Below, piece by piece: positions 1-7,546 of a stretch of DNA of 19,523 nt. The notes beneath the pieces are model-generated. The model was not told where the DNA came from and searched no databases. It saw nothing but the letters and a program-made list of their open reading frames with translations. Numbering within the stretch: position 1 is the stretch's first letter; every line of letters starts with the position of its first letter. The DNA is from CAYVSF01 sp046482855 (GTDB lineage: Bacteria; Bacteroidota; Bacteroidia; Bacteroidales; UBA12077). The stretch lies in NCBI GenBank assembly GCA_046482855.1, contig JAWOEH010000178.1, positions 1-19,523 on the forward strand, read 5' to 3'. The translations under genes were made by a program, and so were the position numbers.

Positions 1-2001
1 AGCACATCCCTCACATAGTTTCAGGGCCTTTCCATATAAATAACTATGCTGTATTTGCAACTCTTCCCGAAAAGCACTGGGATCAATTAAGGATTTTAAC
101 CTTACCATATAACGGGTTTTGCTTATTCCTGCAATATACTTACGAAAAGTTGTATCCATAACTGTCGATAGCAATGAATCAGGGACAAAGGCTTCGGGAT
201 ATTGCTTCCATATTTGTCGGGCTATCTTCCTCAAACCTTTTCCGGGTCCCGATTGATAATGAATCATTCGCAGTATCCGTTCCATATCCTCTTTTAACGA
301 TTGCAAACTATAGCGCTCGTGTATTACCTGATGATTATGGTATTGCTCTTGAACATATAAATGGGGAAAGAAAATGCGATGGCTTATTTTTTCGACATCC
401 TGCTTACTTATCGTACGACCATTATACTCAAAAATACGAAGTCGCATTTTTTCCGGAAGATGCTTCCCAATAACTTCGTTGAATACTTCCAAAGGAGCAT
501 AGCGATTACAAAAAATAGGCACACCTGCAGCTGCTGCTTCAATTATAGGTAATCCCCGGCCCTCTGTTTTACTGGGTAACAATACCAACGAGCTAATATT
601 GTAAAGATCCGCTATGGCAACAGGATGGGTAAATCGTTCTCTGTACTCTTCCTTATCCAATTCACTGAAAAGAAAAGCCAAATACAATTTATCATGTATT
701 TCCACAGGTAATTGCGAAAGCAACTCTTGAAAAGCTTCCAGAAGTATTTTAAAGTAATCGTAATGTCCGGTAGCAATAGGTCCTGTAACGAGTAAAGTAA
801 TTTTTACATTCTCGTTAGTGGTTAATTGTTGTTGCAATACATCCTGCCGGATAAACTTATCCAAAAAATCGAATCCTACCTCTATCTGCTTTCGTGTGAT
901 GATTCTGGTAGGTTGAAGAAAAATAATGTTTTCGTTTAGGAAATGATGTATAGGTTTGGTTTTTTTGCCGGATAACAAAATAGGTCGCGGATTATTAACA
1001 TCCACCAAACTCGTATTTAAAACATCTTCAACCGAATAACTCACCAATACATCCTCATAACGGCTTAAGATTCGTTCAAATTGGTAAAACGTATTAATTT
1101 TCTGTCGTTTACTGGTGGATTTAAAATCGGAAAGATCAATAGCTGTTCCAATATCAGTTACCCGTGAGGGATTATGGCCATAAGTATGTATTAATGTATT
1201 TTTCTGTGTTGCATTAATGGTTACTTGCATCCATAAAGGCGAATCCCATGGGTAAATCATTTCTATAATAGAGAAAAGCTCGCCTATGTGCGCATTCCTG
1301 AAGAAAAAATCGCGGGGTCCCTTTTCTCGTTTCCCAGTTGATTTAAGATAAGAGGGTGCTCCTCCTTCCCAATAAAAGTCATGGCTGTTATTTATAACTG
1401 GTATATGTAAATATTCCGATGTAATTACCGTGGCAAGTGCCAAACTAACATTTCCGGGATTGGAATTCACATTTACCAAATAAAGCAGCGAAAGATTTTT
1501 TTCTATTACCAATTGGCTTAATTGCTCAACTAAATTGAGGGTATCTTTCCACAACTCTTTAATTAACCTGTTGTAAGTGTCGCTTCCTCTATTTAGATCA
1601 CGAAAGAAAAAACTGGTATAAAGTGGCCAATCGCCAAATGCTTTTGCGTTCATTAATTCATAAGTATCCACATCAGAAGGTACAACTTTGTGGCTGTCGT
1701 TTCTGAAATCTCCACTTATATAACATTGCGAAGTAGATGGAAAGCGGGATCTTAATACTTTGCTATATTTCGCTATTTCAATACTTACACCGTCAACGGC
1801 ATATTGAAAAGTAAGAAAAGCAATAGTTCCCTGTTCCAAATTCCGGGTAAACTCTTTAAAACTTTTTCTATATTTGAGCGAGAAGGGTTGTCGATGTTGT
1901 TTTATTCTATCGAGAAACAGACCTAAATCGAACCATGTTTCAATTTTTTCCTCTTTTAAAATAGATAGTAGTTCAATAGCGTTACCGGCTTTAATTTTCA
2001 T
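1..2001 (-). CDS. GT-B glycosyltransferase, family 4-like (3' end outside window)
   Basis: An uninterrupted minus-strand frame of 667 codons runs from an ATG at 2001 to the window edge with no stop, so the C-terminus is missing. After a short helical N-terminus of about 65 residues comes a GT-B-like N-lobe, with YAVDGVSIEIAKYSKVL at about 67-83, typical of GT4 enzymes that transfer sugar from a nucleotide donor. A HDFYWEGG motif follows near residue 207. The C-lobe has a QPTRI...RK segment and the EGRGLPIIE motif at 480-488. Its two glutamates, E480 and E488, form the EX7E pattern of retaining GT-B enzymes that contacts the donor. No signal peptide or membrane segment is seen, so it is probably cytoplasmic. 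An AAAGGAAA stretch lies just upstream of the ATG. The HDFYWE and QPTRI features resemble trehalose-synthase or glucosylglycerate-type GT4 enzymes, but the acceptor cannot be told. The family call is firm; the substrate is unknown. Confidence 0.85.
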   Translation of the reverse strand, partial: MKIKAGNAIELLSILKEEKIETWFDLGLFLDRIKQHRQPFSLKYRKSFKEFTRNLEQGTIAFLTFQYAVDGVSIEIAKYSKVLRSRFPSTSQCYISGDFRNDSHKVVPSDVDTYELMNAKAFGDWPLYTSFFFRDLNRGSDTYNRLIKELWKDTLNLVEQLSQLVIEKNLSLLYLVNVNSNPGNVSLALATVITSEYLHIPVINNSHDFYWEGGAPSYLKSTGKREKGPRDFFFRNAHIGELFSIIEMIYPWDSPLWMQVTINATQKNTLIHTYGHNPSRVTDIGTAIDLSDFKSTSKRQKINTFYQFERILSRYEDVLVSYSVEDVLNTSLVDVNNPRPILLSGKKTKPIHHFLNENIIFLQPTRIITRKQIEVGFDFLDKFIRQDVLQQQLTTNENVKITLLVTGPIATGHYDYFKILLEAFQELLSQLPVEIHDKLYLAFLFSELDKEEYRERFTHPVAIADLYNISSLVLLPSKTEGRGLPIIEAAAAGVPIFCNRYAPLEVFNEVIGKHLPEKMRLRIFEYNGRTISKQDVEKISHRIFFPHLYVQEQYHNHQVIHERYSLQSLKEDMERILRMIHYQSGPGKGLRKIARQIWKQYPEAFVPDSLLSTVMDTTFRKYIAGISKTRYMVRLKSLIDPSAFREELQIQHSYLYGKALKLCEGCA

Positions 2002-2058
2002 AACATTTCCTTTGATATTAGAATAAGATACGAAAAATTAAGCCATAATACCACCTAA

Positions 2059-2457
2059 ATGGAAAAATCGTATACAATAAAGTATTTTACTAACTACTGG
2101 AAAAGTTTGCTGGTAGCGATTATTATTGCCTATGGCAGTCTGGCATCAGGAGAAGATCTTCCAAATTCATCGTTTTTGTCAATACCTTACAGCGACAAAG
2201 TAATTCATGCTCTTATGTACGCAGGATTATCCATTGTATTATTGGCCGCAAATAACCGACTAGCCATAAAAAGAAACTATTTGTACACGCTGTTTATCGC
2301 CACATCATATGGTGCTGGCATGGAATTGCTTCAGATGACACTTACAGAAACCCGACAAGCTGAGTTTTTAGACATAATGGCAAATACTTTAGGCGTACTA
2401 GTGGGAATACTCATTTTTAAGATACTCCTTAAAAAAAAGTGGGTTACCTATTTATAA
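2059..2457 (+). CDS. VanZ-family small membrane protein
   Basis: This 132-residue protein has about four hydrophobic segments and the VanZ-like core: a polar loop SDKVIHALMYAGLS (around 50-63), then a helix, YGAGMELLQ (around 95), and a final membrane segment DIMANTLGVLVGILIF. The SDK-x-x-H motif after the first membrane segment and the E-x-x-Q in the third are the recurring conserved positions of this family. The namesake VanZ gives low-level teicoplanin resistance, but most chromosomal homologues have no assigned role and nothing here links it to glycopeptides. It is divergent from the upstream glycosyltransferase with 57 bp between the two starts. Its last six bases overlap the end of the convergent Rrf2 gene. 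Family membership is confident; function is unknown. Confidence 0.82.
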   Translation: MEKSYTIKYFTNYWKSLLVAIIIAYGSLASGEDLPNSSFLSIPYSDKVIHALMYAGLSIVLLAANNRLAIKRNYLYTLFIATSYGAGMELLQMTLTETRQAEFLDIMANTLGVLVGILIFKILLKKKWVTYL

Positions 2458-2895
2458 ACCTATAGAACCTCCTGATGCGTCAATATCATCGCCTAAATCC
2501 CGAATATTGGTTTCTGAAAACAACTTGTATAACTGTTGACTAATGGGCAAGTATTTGCTGTGAATAGGACACTGCAACTCTTTTGTGCTGGTTGCACTGC
2601 ATGTGCTTAAACCAATTAAACAATTATTAAACAAGTCCATTCCATCAATAATTTCTATAATATCAAGGAGCGTGATATCCGCAGCAGGTTTAGCCAAACC
2701 AAACCCGCCATGAGGCCCTTTTGTGGATACCAACAACTTATGACGAACCAGATTTTGCAAAATCTTTCCCAAGAAAGGGGTAGGTATATCAAGTTCTTCG
2801 GCAATCTTCTTTATGCCAATGCGTCGCTCTTCGCCGCCGTTAATAGCCATATAAATTATAGCACGAATTGCATACTTACAAGTATTTGATAACAT
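2452..2895 (-). CDS. Rrf2-family transcriptional regulator with three cysteines
   Basis: A 147-residue protein with the typical Rrf2 winged-helix start (CKYAIRAIIYMA, residues 6-17), a recognition region IAEELDIPTPFLGKILQNL (31-49) and the wing GPHGGFGLAKP (60-70). C-terminal to the dimerisation helix are C92, C99 and C109, the last in CPIH. That triad resembles the iron-sulfur ligands of IscR, NsrR and related sensors, though the spacing (6 and 9 residues between them) differs from E. coli IscR. It may therefore sense Fe-S status, nitric oxide or redox state; the ligand is inference. It lies 13 bp downstream of rpiB on the same strand, so the two are probably co-transcribed. There is no isc, suf or hmp gene nearby to reveal the target. 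Its 3' end overlaps the VanZ gene by 6 bp. Confidence 0.9.
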   Translation of the reverse strand: MLSNTCKYAIRAIIYMAINGGEERRIGIKKIAEELDIPTPFLGKILQNLVRHKLLVSTKGPHGGFGLAKPAADITLLDIIEIIDGMDLFNNCLIGLSTCSATSTKELQCPIHSKYLPISQQLYKLFSETNIRDLGDDIDASGGSIGL

Positions 2896-2908
2896 AGTGA
2901 TTAAGTTT

Positions 2909-3340
2909 CTAGTTTACGGGTATTTTATCAATCCTTCGTTGGTGGCGCCCTCCTTCAAAAGCAGTTGAAATAAAAATATCAACAAACGCTATAGCCTCCT
3001 CTTTAGTAATAAAACGGGCAGGCAAAGAACAAACGTTGGCATCATTATGCTCCCGAGCTAAAGAAGTTATTTCTCTATTCCAGCATAAGGCCGAACGTAT
3101 CCCTTGATGTTTATTGGCGACCATATTAATTCCATTACCACTTCCACATAGTGTCACCCCAAATTGGCAAGCTCCCTTTTCAACACTCTCGGCTAGCGGA
3201 TGCGCAAAATCAGGATAATCGACACTTTCAGTACTATCGGTCCCATAGTCAATTACCTCGTGTCCTTTTTCTTTAAGAAACTTTTTAACCTCTTCTTTCG
3301 TTTCGTATCCTGCATGATCGCAGGCTATAGCTATTTTCAT
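2909..3340 (-). CDS. rpiB: Ribose-5-phosphate isomerase B
   Basis: RpiB interconverts ribose 5-phosphate and ribulose 5-phosphate in the non-oxidative pentose phosphate pathway, in the cytoplasm. The 143-residue product starts MKIAIACDHAG, the standard RpiB N-terminus with the D8-H9 pair. It carries CGSGNGINMVANK (65-77), whose C65 corresponds to the catalytic cysteine, and H98 in REHNDANV, the expected ring-opening histidine. I chose the ATG at 3340 because homologues begin exactly here; an in-frame upstream ATG at 3382 would add 14 residues unlike the family. The C-terminal GGRHQRRIDKI is also conserved. The gene is followed after 13 bp by the Rrf2 regulator and is divergent from nadA across a long AT-rich gap. 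Length and motifs are normal. RpiB proteins can also act on other pentoses or hexoses such as allose, but no sugar-uptake genes are nearby. Confidence 0.95.
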   Translation of the reverse strand: MKIAIACDHAGYETKEEVKKFLKEKGHEVIDYGTDSTESVDYPDFAHPLAESVEKGACQFGVTLCGSGNGINMVANKHQGIRSALCWNREITSLAREHNDANVCSLPARFITKEEAIAFVDIFISTAFEGGRHQRRIDKIPVN

Positions 3341-3906
3341 ACGTAATAAGATTATGATTTCTCCATGCTGATTAGATTTCAAAAATACAGAATTTTCGCA
3401 TACTTTATATCTCCGTTTTAAAATGGTTACGCGATTAGCTATGTGGAAACAGAAACCTTATTTAATTACATATAATTAACTTACTGTATTACAGTTATTT
3501 ATTTTTTCAGTCTTATGTTCATTTCCATGGGAAAAACTGTTAATAGATTGTTGATTAAAGTCGAAAAAAACTGAAATCTTTTCCTTTGATCCAAAAGATC
3601 TATCCTTGTATAAAAGAATTTTCGAGTTGCTAAAATTTATTTCTTAGTTTTAGCCCTCAAATTAGAAACATATTTTCAACAGGGTATCTTAACGAACAAA
3701 AGCTTACAAGCTATTTAACAATGGGTTTTCAATAGTTGTTAATAACATTAAAAAATAGCTATAGCTCAATGTCTTACTATGAACAATAGCCGTTCGTTCC
3801 CCTTCAATAGTTCTTTAATATCGTAAGATCAAAGAAAAAAATAACAAACTTTGCAACACTATTAACAGGATATTATCATTATCATTAAGATCTTTAATTT
3901 ATAATT
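3341..3906. other. AT-rich divergent intergenic region between rpiB and nadA
   Basis: These 566 bases hold no convincing coding sequence, tRNA or known riboswitch. They must contain the promoters of both rpiB and nadA. No clean TAnnTTTG box is visible; the nearest resemblance is an AACTTTGC stretch around 3848-3855. Visible structure: a 7-bp inverted repeat TTAATTA/TAATTAA at 3462-3479, a 10-bp palindrome AGCTATAGCT at 3757-3766, three copies of TTCAA(C/T)AG, and a short ATTATC tandem (3872-3887) just before nadA. The AT content makes chance occurrence of the small palindromes likely. Confidence 0.6.
3728..3820. repeat. Direct repeat TTCAATAGTT upstream of nadA
   Basis: TTCAATAGTT occurs at 3728-3737 and again at 3803-3812, 75 bp apart. 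The following bases are also similar (GTTAATA versus CTTTAATA). A related TTCAACAG lies at 3675-3682. The repeats lie about 90-230 bp upstream of the nadA start and could be operator copies for a regulator, or chance in AT-rich DNA. Confidence 0.4.
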
Positions 3907-4905
3907 ATGAATATAATAGATGTAAATAAAGGATATGTGGAGGAGAAAATTCCGGCCGGTATCAATTTGGTTGACGAGATAAACAAATTAAAGAAAGAAA
4001 AAAATGCTGTAATTCTGGCTCATTATTATCAAGAAGGTGAAATTCAGGATATTGCTGATTTTGTTGGTGACAGTTTAGCCCTGTCCCAACGGGCTGCTGA
4101 GGTGGATAATCCCATTATTGTATTTGCCGGAGTACACTTTATGGCTGAAACAGCCAAAATTTTATCGCCAAAAAGCAAAGTACTCATTCCCGATTTAAAT
4201 GCCGGATGTAGTTTGGCCGATTCCTGTCCTCCCGACGATTTCGCTGAATTTATCAGGCAACATCCCGACCATTTGGTTATCTCTTATGTAAATACTACCG
4301 CTAAGATCAAGACGTTAACAGATATTTGCTGTACATCGACTAATGCTTTGGCCATTGTTGAAAATTTACCGAAAGATCAAAAAATTATTTTTGCTCCTGA
4401 CAGAAACCTTGGTAATTATATCAAGAGAAAAACAGGACGTGAAAACATGCTCATTTGGGAAGGCGCTTGCCATGTTCACGAGGAGTTTTCATTGGAAGGT
4501 ATCTTGGCGCTTAAAAAAGAATACCCGGAGGCAAAAATTATTGCACATCCGGAATGTGAGAAACCTGTGCAACTAGTTGCCGATTTTGTCGGATCTACAG
4601 CCGCCCTCTTGAATTTCACACATCAAGATGCTGGTAAAACCTACATTGTAGCTACTGAATCAGGTATTCTTCACCAAATGCGAAAGCAAAATCCAGAAAA
4701 GCATTATCTCGTTGCACCTGCAAAGGATTCAAGCTGTGGTTGTAATGATTGCAACTTTATGAAGCTTATAACACTTAAAAAAATATATCTATCGCTTAAG
4801 TACGAAACTCCTGAAGTAGAGTTAGATCAAGAAACCATAGAAAAAGCAAAGAAATCGATAAATCGGATGCTGGATATGTCAAAATCCTTAAATTTGGTTA
4901 AGTAG
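3907..4905 (+). CDS. nadA: Quinolinate synthase A
   Basis: NadA condenses iminoaspartate with dihydroxyacetone phosphate to give quinolinate, the precursor of NAD, using an oxygen-sensitive [4Fe-4S] cluster in the cytoplasm. The 332-residue protein has the three expected cluster cysteines: C101 (NAGCSLADSC), C188 (GACHVHEE) and C282 at the end of CGCNDC. The 87-residue gap between the first two matches known NadA enzymes. Other family marks are ILAHYYQEGEIQDIADFVGDS (36-56), CCTSTNA (141-147), FAPDRNLG (162-169) and a TESG segment near 250. It starts at the ATG at 3907 after a long divergent gap, and 65 bp separate it from the next gene. The partners nadB and nadC are not in the window. The oxygen-labile cluster fits an anaerobic or microaerobic life. 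Confidence 0.96.
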   Translation: MNIIDVNKGYVEEKIPAGINLVDEINKLKKEKNAVILAHYYQEGEIQDIADFVGDSLALSQRAAEVDNPIIVFAGVHFMAETAKILSPKSKVLIPDLNAGCSLADSCPPDDFAEFIRQHPDHLVISYVNTTAKIKTLTDICCTSTNALAIVENLPKDQKIIFAPDRNLGNYIKRKTGRENMLIWEGACHVHEEFSLEGILALKKEYPEAKIIAHPECEKPVQLVADFVGSTAALLNFTHQDAGKTYIVATESGILHQMRKQNPEKHYLVAPAKDSSCGCNDCNFMKLITLKKIYLSLKYETPEVELDQETIEKAKKSINRMLDMSKSLNLVK

Positions 4906-4970
4906 CTTATCTTATCCATGTACTTTTTTAGCTTCATGCGATACGTAAGCTTCTGATTAATACGTATTAT

Positions 4971-6500
4971 ATGAAGAGGTATTTTTTCTGTTTTTTTCTG
5001 TTACTGAATAGCCTTGGCTCTGTCATGGCCCAAAAGTCCGATAGCATACCAAAGCGGTTTTTCTATCCAAATGGGGCATTGGCAAGCGAAGGTTATTTTG
5101 TTAATGAACAACCCCACGGAATTTGGAAAACCTACTATCCTGATAGTACTTTAAAATCTATAGGCTTACGTACTAGTGGACTGACGGATAGCACATGGAT
5201 TTTTTTCGATGAGCTTGGGGATACTATACAGAAAGTAGATTACCAGAAGGGAGAAAAACATGGGTATCTGTACCGTTATTATTTTTTGTTTGATCAACCC
5301 AATCGGCTGAAAAGTAGTACTTTCTATCAACATGATAAAAGGGAGCGATATGTAATTTCCTTATCAAAGAATGGGGATACTCTTTCGGTTATACCTTTTG
5401 AGAATGATCGAAAACATGGAGTGGGTAGAACCTATAAGGAAGGAGAGCTTTCTCTACTCAGTTATTACAGGAAAGATACGCTTCTGAGGACCGAAAAAGT
5501 TAATCAGGTTAATGAGGATGGGGAAAAAATTGGTGTTTGGGTTCAATTTCATAGCAATGGTAATGTCGCTAAACGGAATCAATATGTCGACGGGTTATTG
5601 CATGATGTACAATATGCCTATAATCCTCAGGGGGAAGTAATCGATAAAAGTGTTTTCCGGAAAGGGAGGTACTTGAAAGAAAGTACCTCTCTCTTTACAC
5701 TTGATGTTGACATAGAGAAAAAGTATAATGAGGATAGTTTACTTATATTCAGAGGCGTATACAAGGATTCAGTACCCATTGGTATACATCGATGGTATGA
5801 TAGCACGGGTAGTTTAAACAAAGTGAGAATATACAATGATAAGGGCCAGGTGGAGGGAGAAGGTATGCTAACTCACTCAGGTAAGCGTACAGGCAACTGG
5901 ATACTATTTAATAATGAGGGCAATAAATCAGCAAAAGGAAGTTATGAAAACAATTTGCGGGAAGGGAAATGGCAATTTTTTTACCCCGATGGTTTTCTAT
6001 TTCAGGAAGGCAGTTATTTTAAGGGTAATCCTGAAGGTCTTTGGACTTGGTATTTCAAAGATCAATCGATAAAATGTAAGGAGAACTTTTTGTATGGCGA
6101 GCACGAAGGAAACTATCATGAATATGACTCCCTTGGCAATATTATAGTTCAGGGACAATATGTTCAGGGCAAAAGAGAGGGTGAATGGATTGAAAAAGTT
6201 GGCGATTTTGTACGTAAAGGAAATTATGAATATGGCCAAAAACAGGATCTGTGGGAATTTTTCTACGAAGATGGAACCACCTATTTCCAAGGAAACTATT
6301 TTCAGGGTACTCCTGACGGAATACATAAATATTACTACCCGAATGGAAAAGTGAAAGAGATACGTAGGTATAATAATGGGCGTAGGATTAAAAATTGGGT
6401 ACGTTTCACGCCTTCGGGGGAGGTATTGCTTATATTGACCTTCGAGCATAACAAAGTGGTTAGAATTAACGGGAAAAAAACAACTATACCTTACGAATAA
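4971..6500 (+). CDS. Secreted MORN-type (YwqK-like) repeat protein
   Basis: A 509-residue protein with a Sec signal peptide (hydrophobic FFCFFLLLNSLGSVMA, cleavage probably after A20 or Q21). The rest is built from about fifteen units of roughly 20-25 residues around the pattern (E/H/I)GxWxxYYPDGxxxxEGxYxxG, for example HGIWKTYYPDS, EGKWQFFYPDG and DGIHKYYYPNG. This is the MORN-2/YwqK type of repeat, which is annotated in some databases as a toxin-antitoxin antitoxin. Nothing here supports an antitoxin role: there is no toxin gene, and the protein is exported. Repeats of this kind form extended beta-hairpin arrays, and exported versions are common in Bacteroidota, usually of unknown function. 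No lipobox or C-terminal sorting domain is seen, so it is probably periplasmic. It sits 65 bp after nadA and 20 bp before ruvB. Confidence 0.85.
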   Translation: MKRYFFCFFLLLNSLGSVMAQKSDSIPKRFFYPNGALASEGYFVNEQPHGIWKTYYPDSTLKSIGLRTSGLTDSTWIFFDELGDTIQKVDYQKGEKHGYLYRYYFLFDQPNRLKSSTFYQHDKRERYVISLSKNGDTLSVIPFENDRKHGVGRTYKEGELSLLSYYRKDTLLRTEKVNQVNEDGEKIGVWVQFHSNGNVAKRNQYVDGLLHDVQYAYNPQGEVIDKSVFRKGRYLKESTSLFTLDVDIEKKYNEDSLLIFRGVYKDSVPIGIHRWYDSTGSLNKVRIYNDKGQVEGEGMLTHSGKRTGNWILFNNEGNKSAKGSYENNLREGKWQFFYPDGFLFQEGSYFKGNPEGLWTWYFKDQSIKCKENFLYGEHEGNYHEYDSLGNIIVQGQYVQGKREGEWIEKVGDFVRKGNYEYGQKQDLWEFFYEDGTTYFQGNYFQGTPDGIHKYYYPNGKVKEIRRYNNGRRIKNWVRFTPSGEVLLILTFEHNKVVRINGKKTTIPYE

Positions 6501-6506
6501 TAATTG

Positions 6507-6514
6507 TACTTTTG
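6507..6514 (+). promoter_or_regulatory. Candidate TAnnTTTG -7 box immediately before ruvB
   Basis: TACTTTTG matches the Bacteroidota -7 consensus TAnnTTTG. It ends only 6 bases before the ruvB ATG at 6521, so a transcript from it would have almost no leader. No good TTTG -33 element is seen at the usual distance. Confidence 0.4.
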
Positions 6515-6520
6515 TCGTCT

Positions 6521-7546
6521 ATGGACGATTTGAACATACATAACATAAACACCTCGGATAGTGAGCGCGATTTTGATCAAAAATTGCGTCCGCAAACATT
6601 TTCCGATTTTCAAGGTCAACCCCAACTAATTGAGAATTTAGAAATTTTTGTGAAAGCGGCCAGTATGCGTTCCGAGTCGTTGGATCATGTGCTGCTTCAT
6701 GGCCCTCCCGGATTAGGAAAAACTACCCTTGCGAATATTATCGCTACCGAAATGCAGGTAAATCTGAAACTTACCAGTGGTCCGGTTCTTGACAAACCTG
6801 GCGATCTGGCTGGCTTATTAACCAACCTGGAAGTAGGAGATGTGCTTTTTATAGATGAAATACACCGGTTGAGTCCTGTTGTGGAGGAATATTTGTATTC
6901 GGCAATGGAGGATTTTTCTATTGACATTATGATTGATAAAGGACCCAGTGCACGCTCTATTCAGCTGGATCTTAACCCCTTCACGCTTATAGGTGCCACA
7001 ACACGTAGCGGATTATTGACCAGCCCTTTAAGAGCTAGGTTTGGCATAAAATTTCATCTTGAATATTACGACACGCCTGTATTAAAAAAGATAATCACGC
7101 GCAGTGCTGCTATATTGGATGTACCTATTGATGAAATGGCTGCTGTTGAAATTGCCGGGCGGAGCAGAGGTACGCCTCGTATTGCCAATGCCCTTTTGCG
7201 ACGTGTACGCGACTTTGCTCAGGTAAAGGGAAATGGGCATATTGATTTAGCTATGGCGCAATTTGCCCTCAATGCGCTTAATATTGATAGCAAAGGCTTG
7301 GATGAGATGGATAACAAGATCTTACTCACTATTATGGAAAAATTTCAGGGCGGCCCTGTTGGCATAAGTACCATTGCTACTGCTATAGGGGAGGACCGAG
7401 GGACTGTTGAAGAAGTGTACGAACCCTTTTTGGTGAAGGAAGGTTTTATTAAACGCACACCCCGGGGACGAGAACTTACTCATTTGGCATACGAACATTT
7501 TAATCGTGTGCCTGATAATCCCGGGAATCAATCCCGGTTGTTTTAG
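6521..7546 (+). CDS. ruvB: Holliday junction branch migration helicase subunit RuvB
   Basis: RuvB is the hexameric AAA+ motor that, loaded by RuvA, drives Holliday junction migration before RuvC cleavage in recombinational repair. The 341-residue protein shows Walker A GPPGLGKT (61-68), Walker B DEIH (112-115), sensor 1 GATTR (158-162), an arginine-containing RARFG (171-175) and sensor 2 GTPRIANALLRR. It ends in the winged-helix domain with GGPVGISTIA and TPRGRELT. I chose the ATG at 6521; a TTG nine bases upstream would only add three residues and overlaps a promoter-like box. Length is close to E. coli RuvB (336). ruvA and ruvC are not adjacent. The gene follows the MORN-type repeat gene by 20 bp and its last four bases overlap the convergent Crp/Fnr gene. 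Confidence 0.97.
   Translation: MDDLNIHNINTSDSERDFDQKLRPQTFSDFQGQPQLIENLEIFVKAASMRSESLDHVLLHGPPGLGKTTLANIIATEMQVNLKLTSGPVLDKPGDLAGLLTNLEVGDVLFIDEIHRLSPVVEEYLYSAMEDFSIDIMIDKGPSARSIQLDLNPFTLIGATTRSGLLTSPLRARFGIKFHLEYYDTPVLKKIITRSAAILDVPIDEMAAVEIAGRSRGTPRIANALLRRVRDFAQVKGNGHIDLAMAQFALNALNIDSKGLDEMDNKILLTIMEKFQGGPVGISTIATAIGEDRGTVEEVYEPFLVKEGFIKRTPRGRELTHLAYEHFNRVPDNPGNQSRLF

Noticed and set aside
174..552. Two short plus-strand frames at 174-473 and 361-552
   Set aside because: They lie antisense inside the continuous 667-codon glycosyltransferase frame and resemble no family.
2059..2457. VanZ-family gene as a glycopeptide resistance determinant
   Set aside because: There are no vanH, vanA or vanX-type genes nearby, and chromosomal VanZ-like proteins are common without any such role.
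3341..3906. A riboswitch or rRNA-leader-like signal upstream of nadA (TTCTTTAATAT near 3811)
   Set aside because: No conserved riboswitch core or rRNA sequence follows, and the similarity is only a few AT-rich bases.
5997..6449. A 150-codon minus-strand frame inside the MORN-type repeat gene
   Set aside because: The plus strand encodes a clear signal peptide and regular repeats; the antisense frame is a by-product of the repeat codon pattern.
4971..6500. YwqK-like protein as the antitoxin of a toxin-antitoxin pair
   Set aside because: It is exported, over 500 residues long, and has no toxin candidate beside it.
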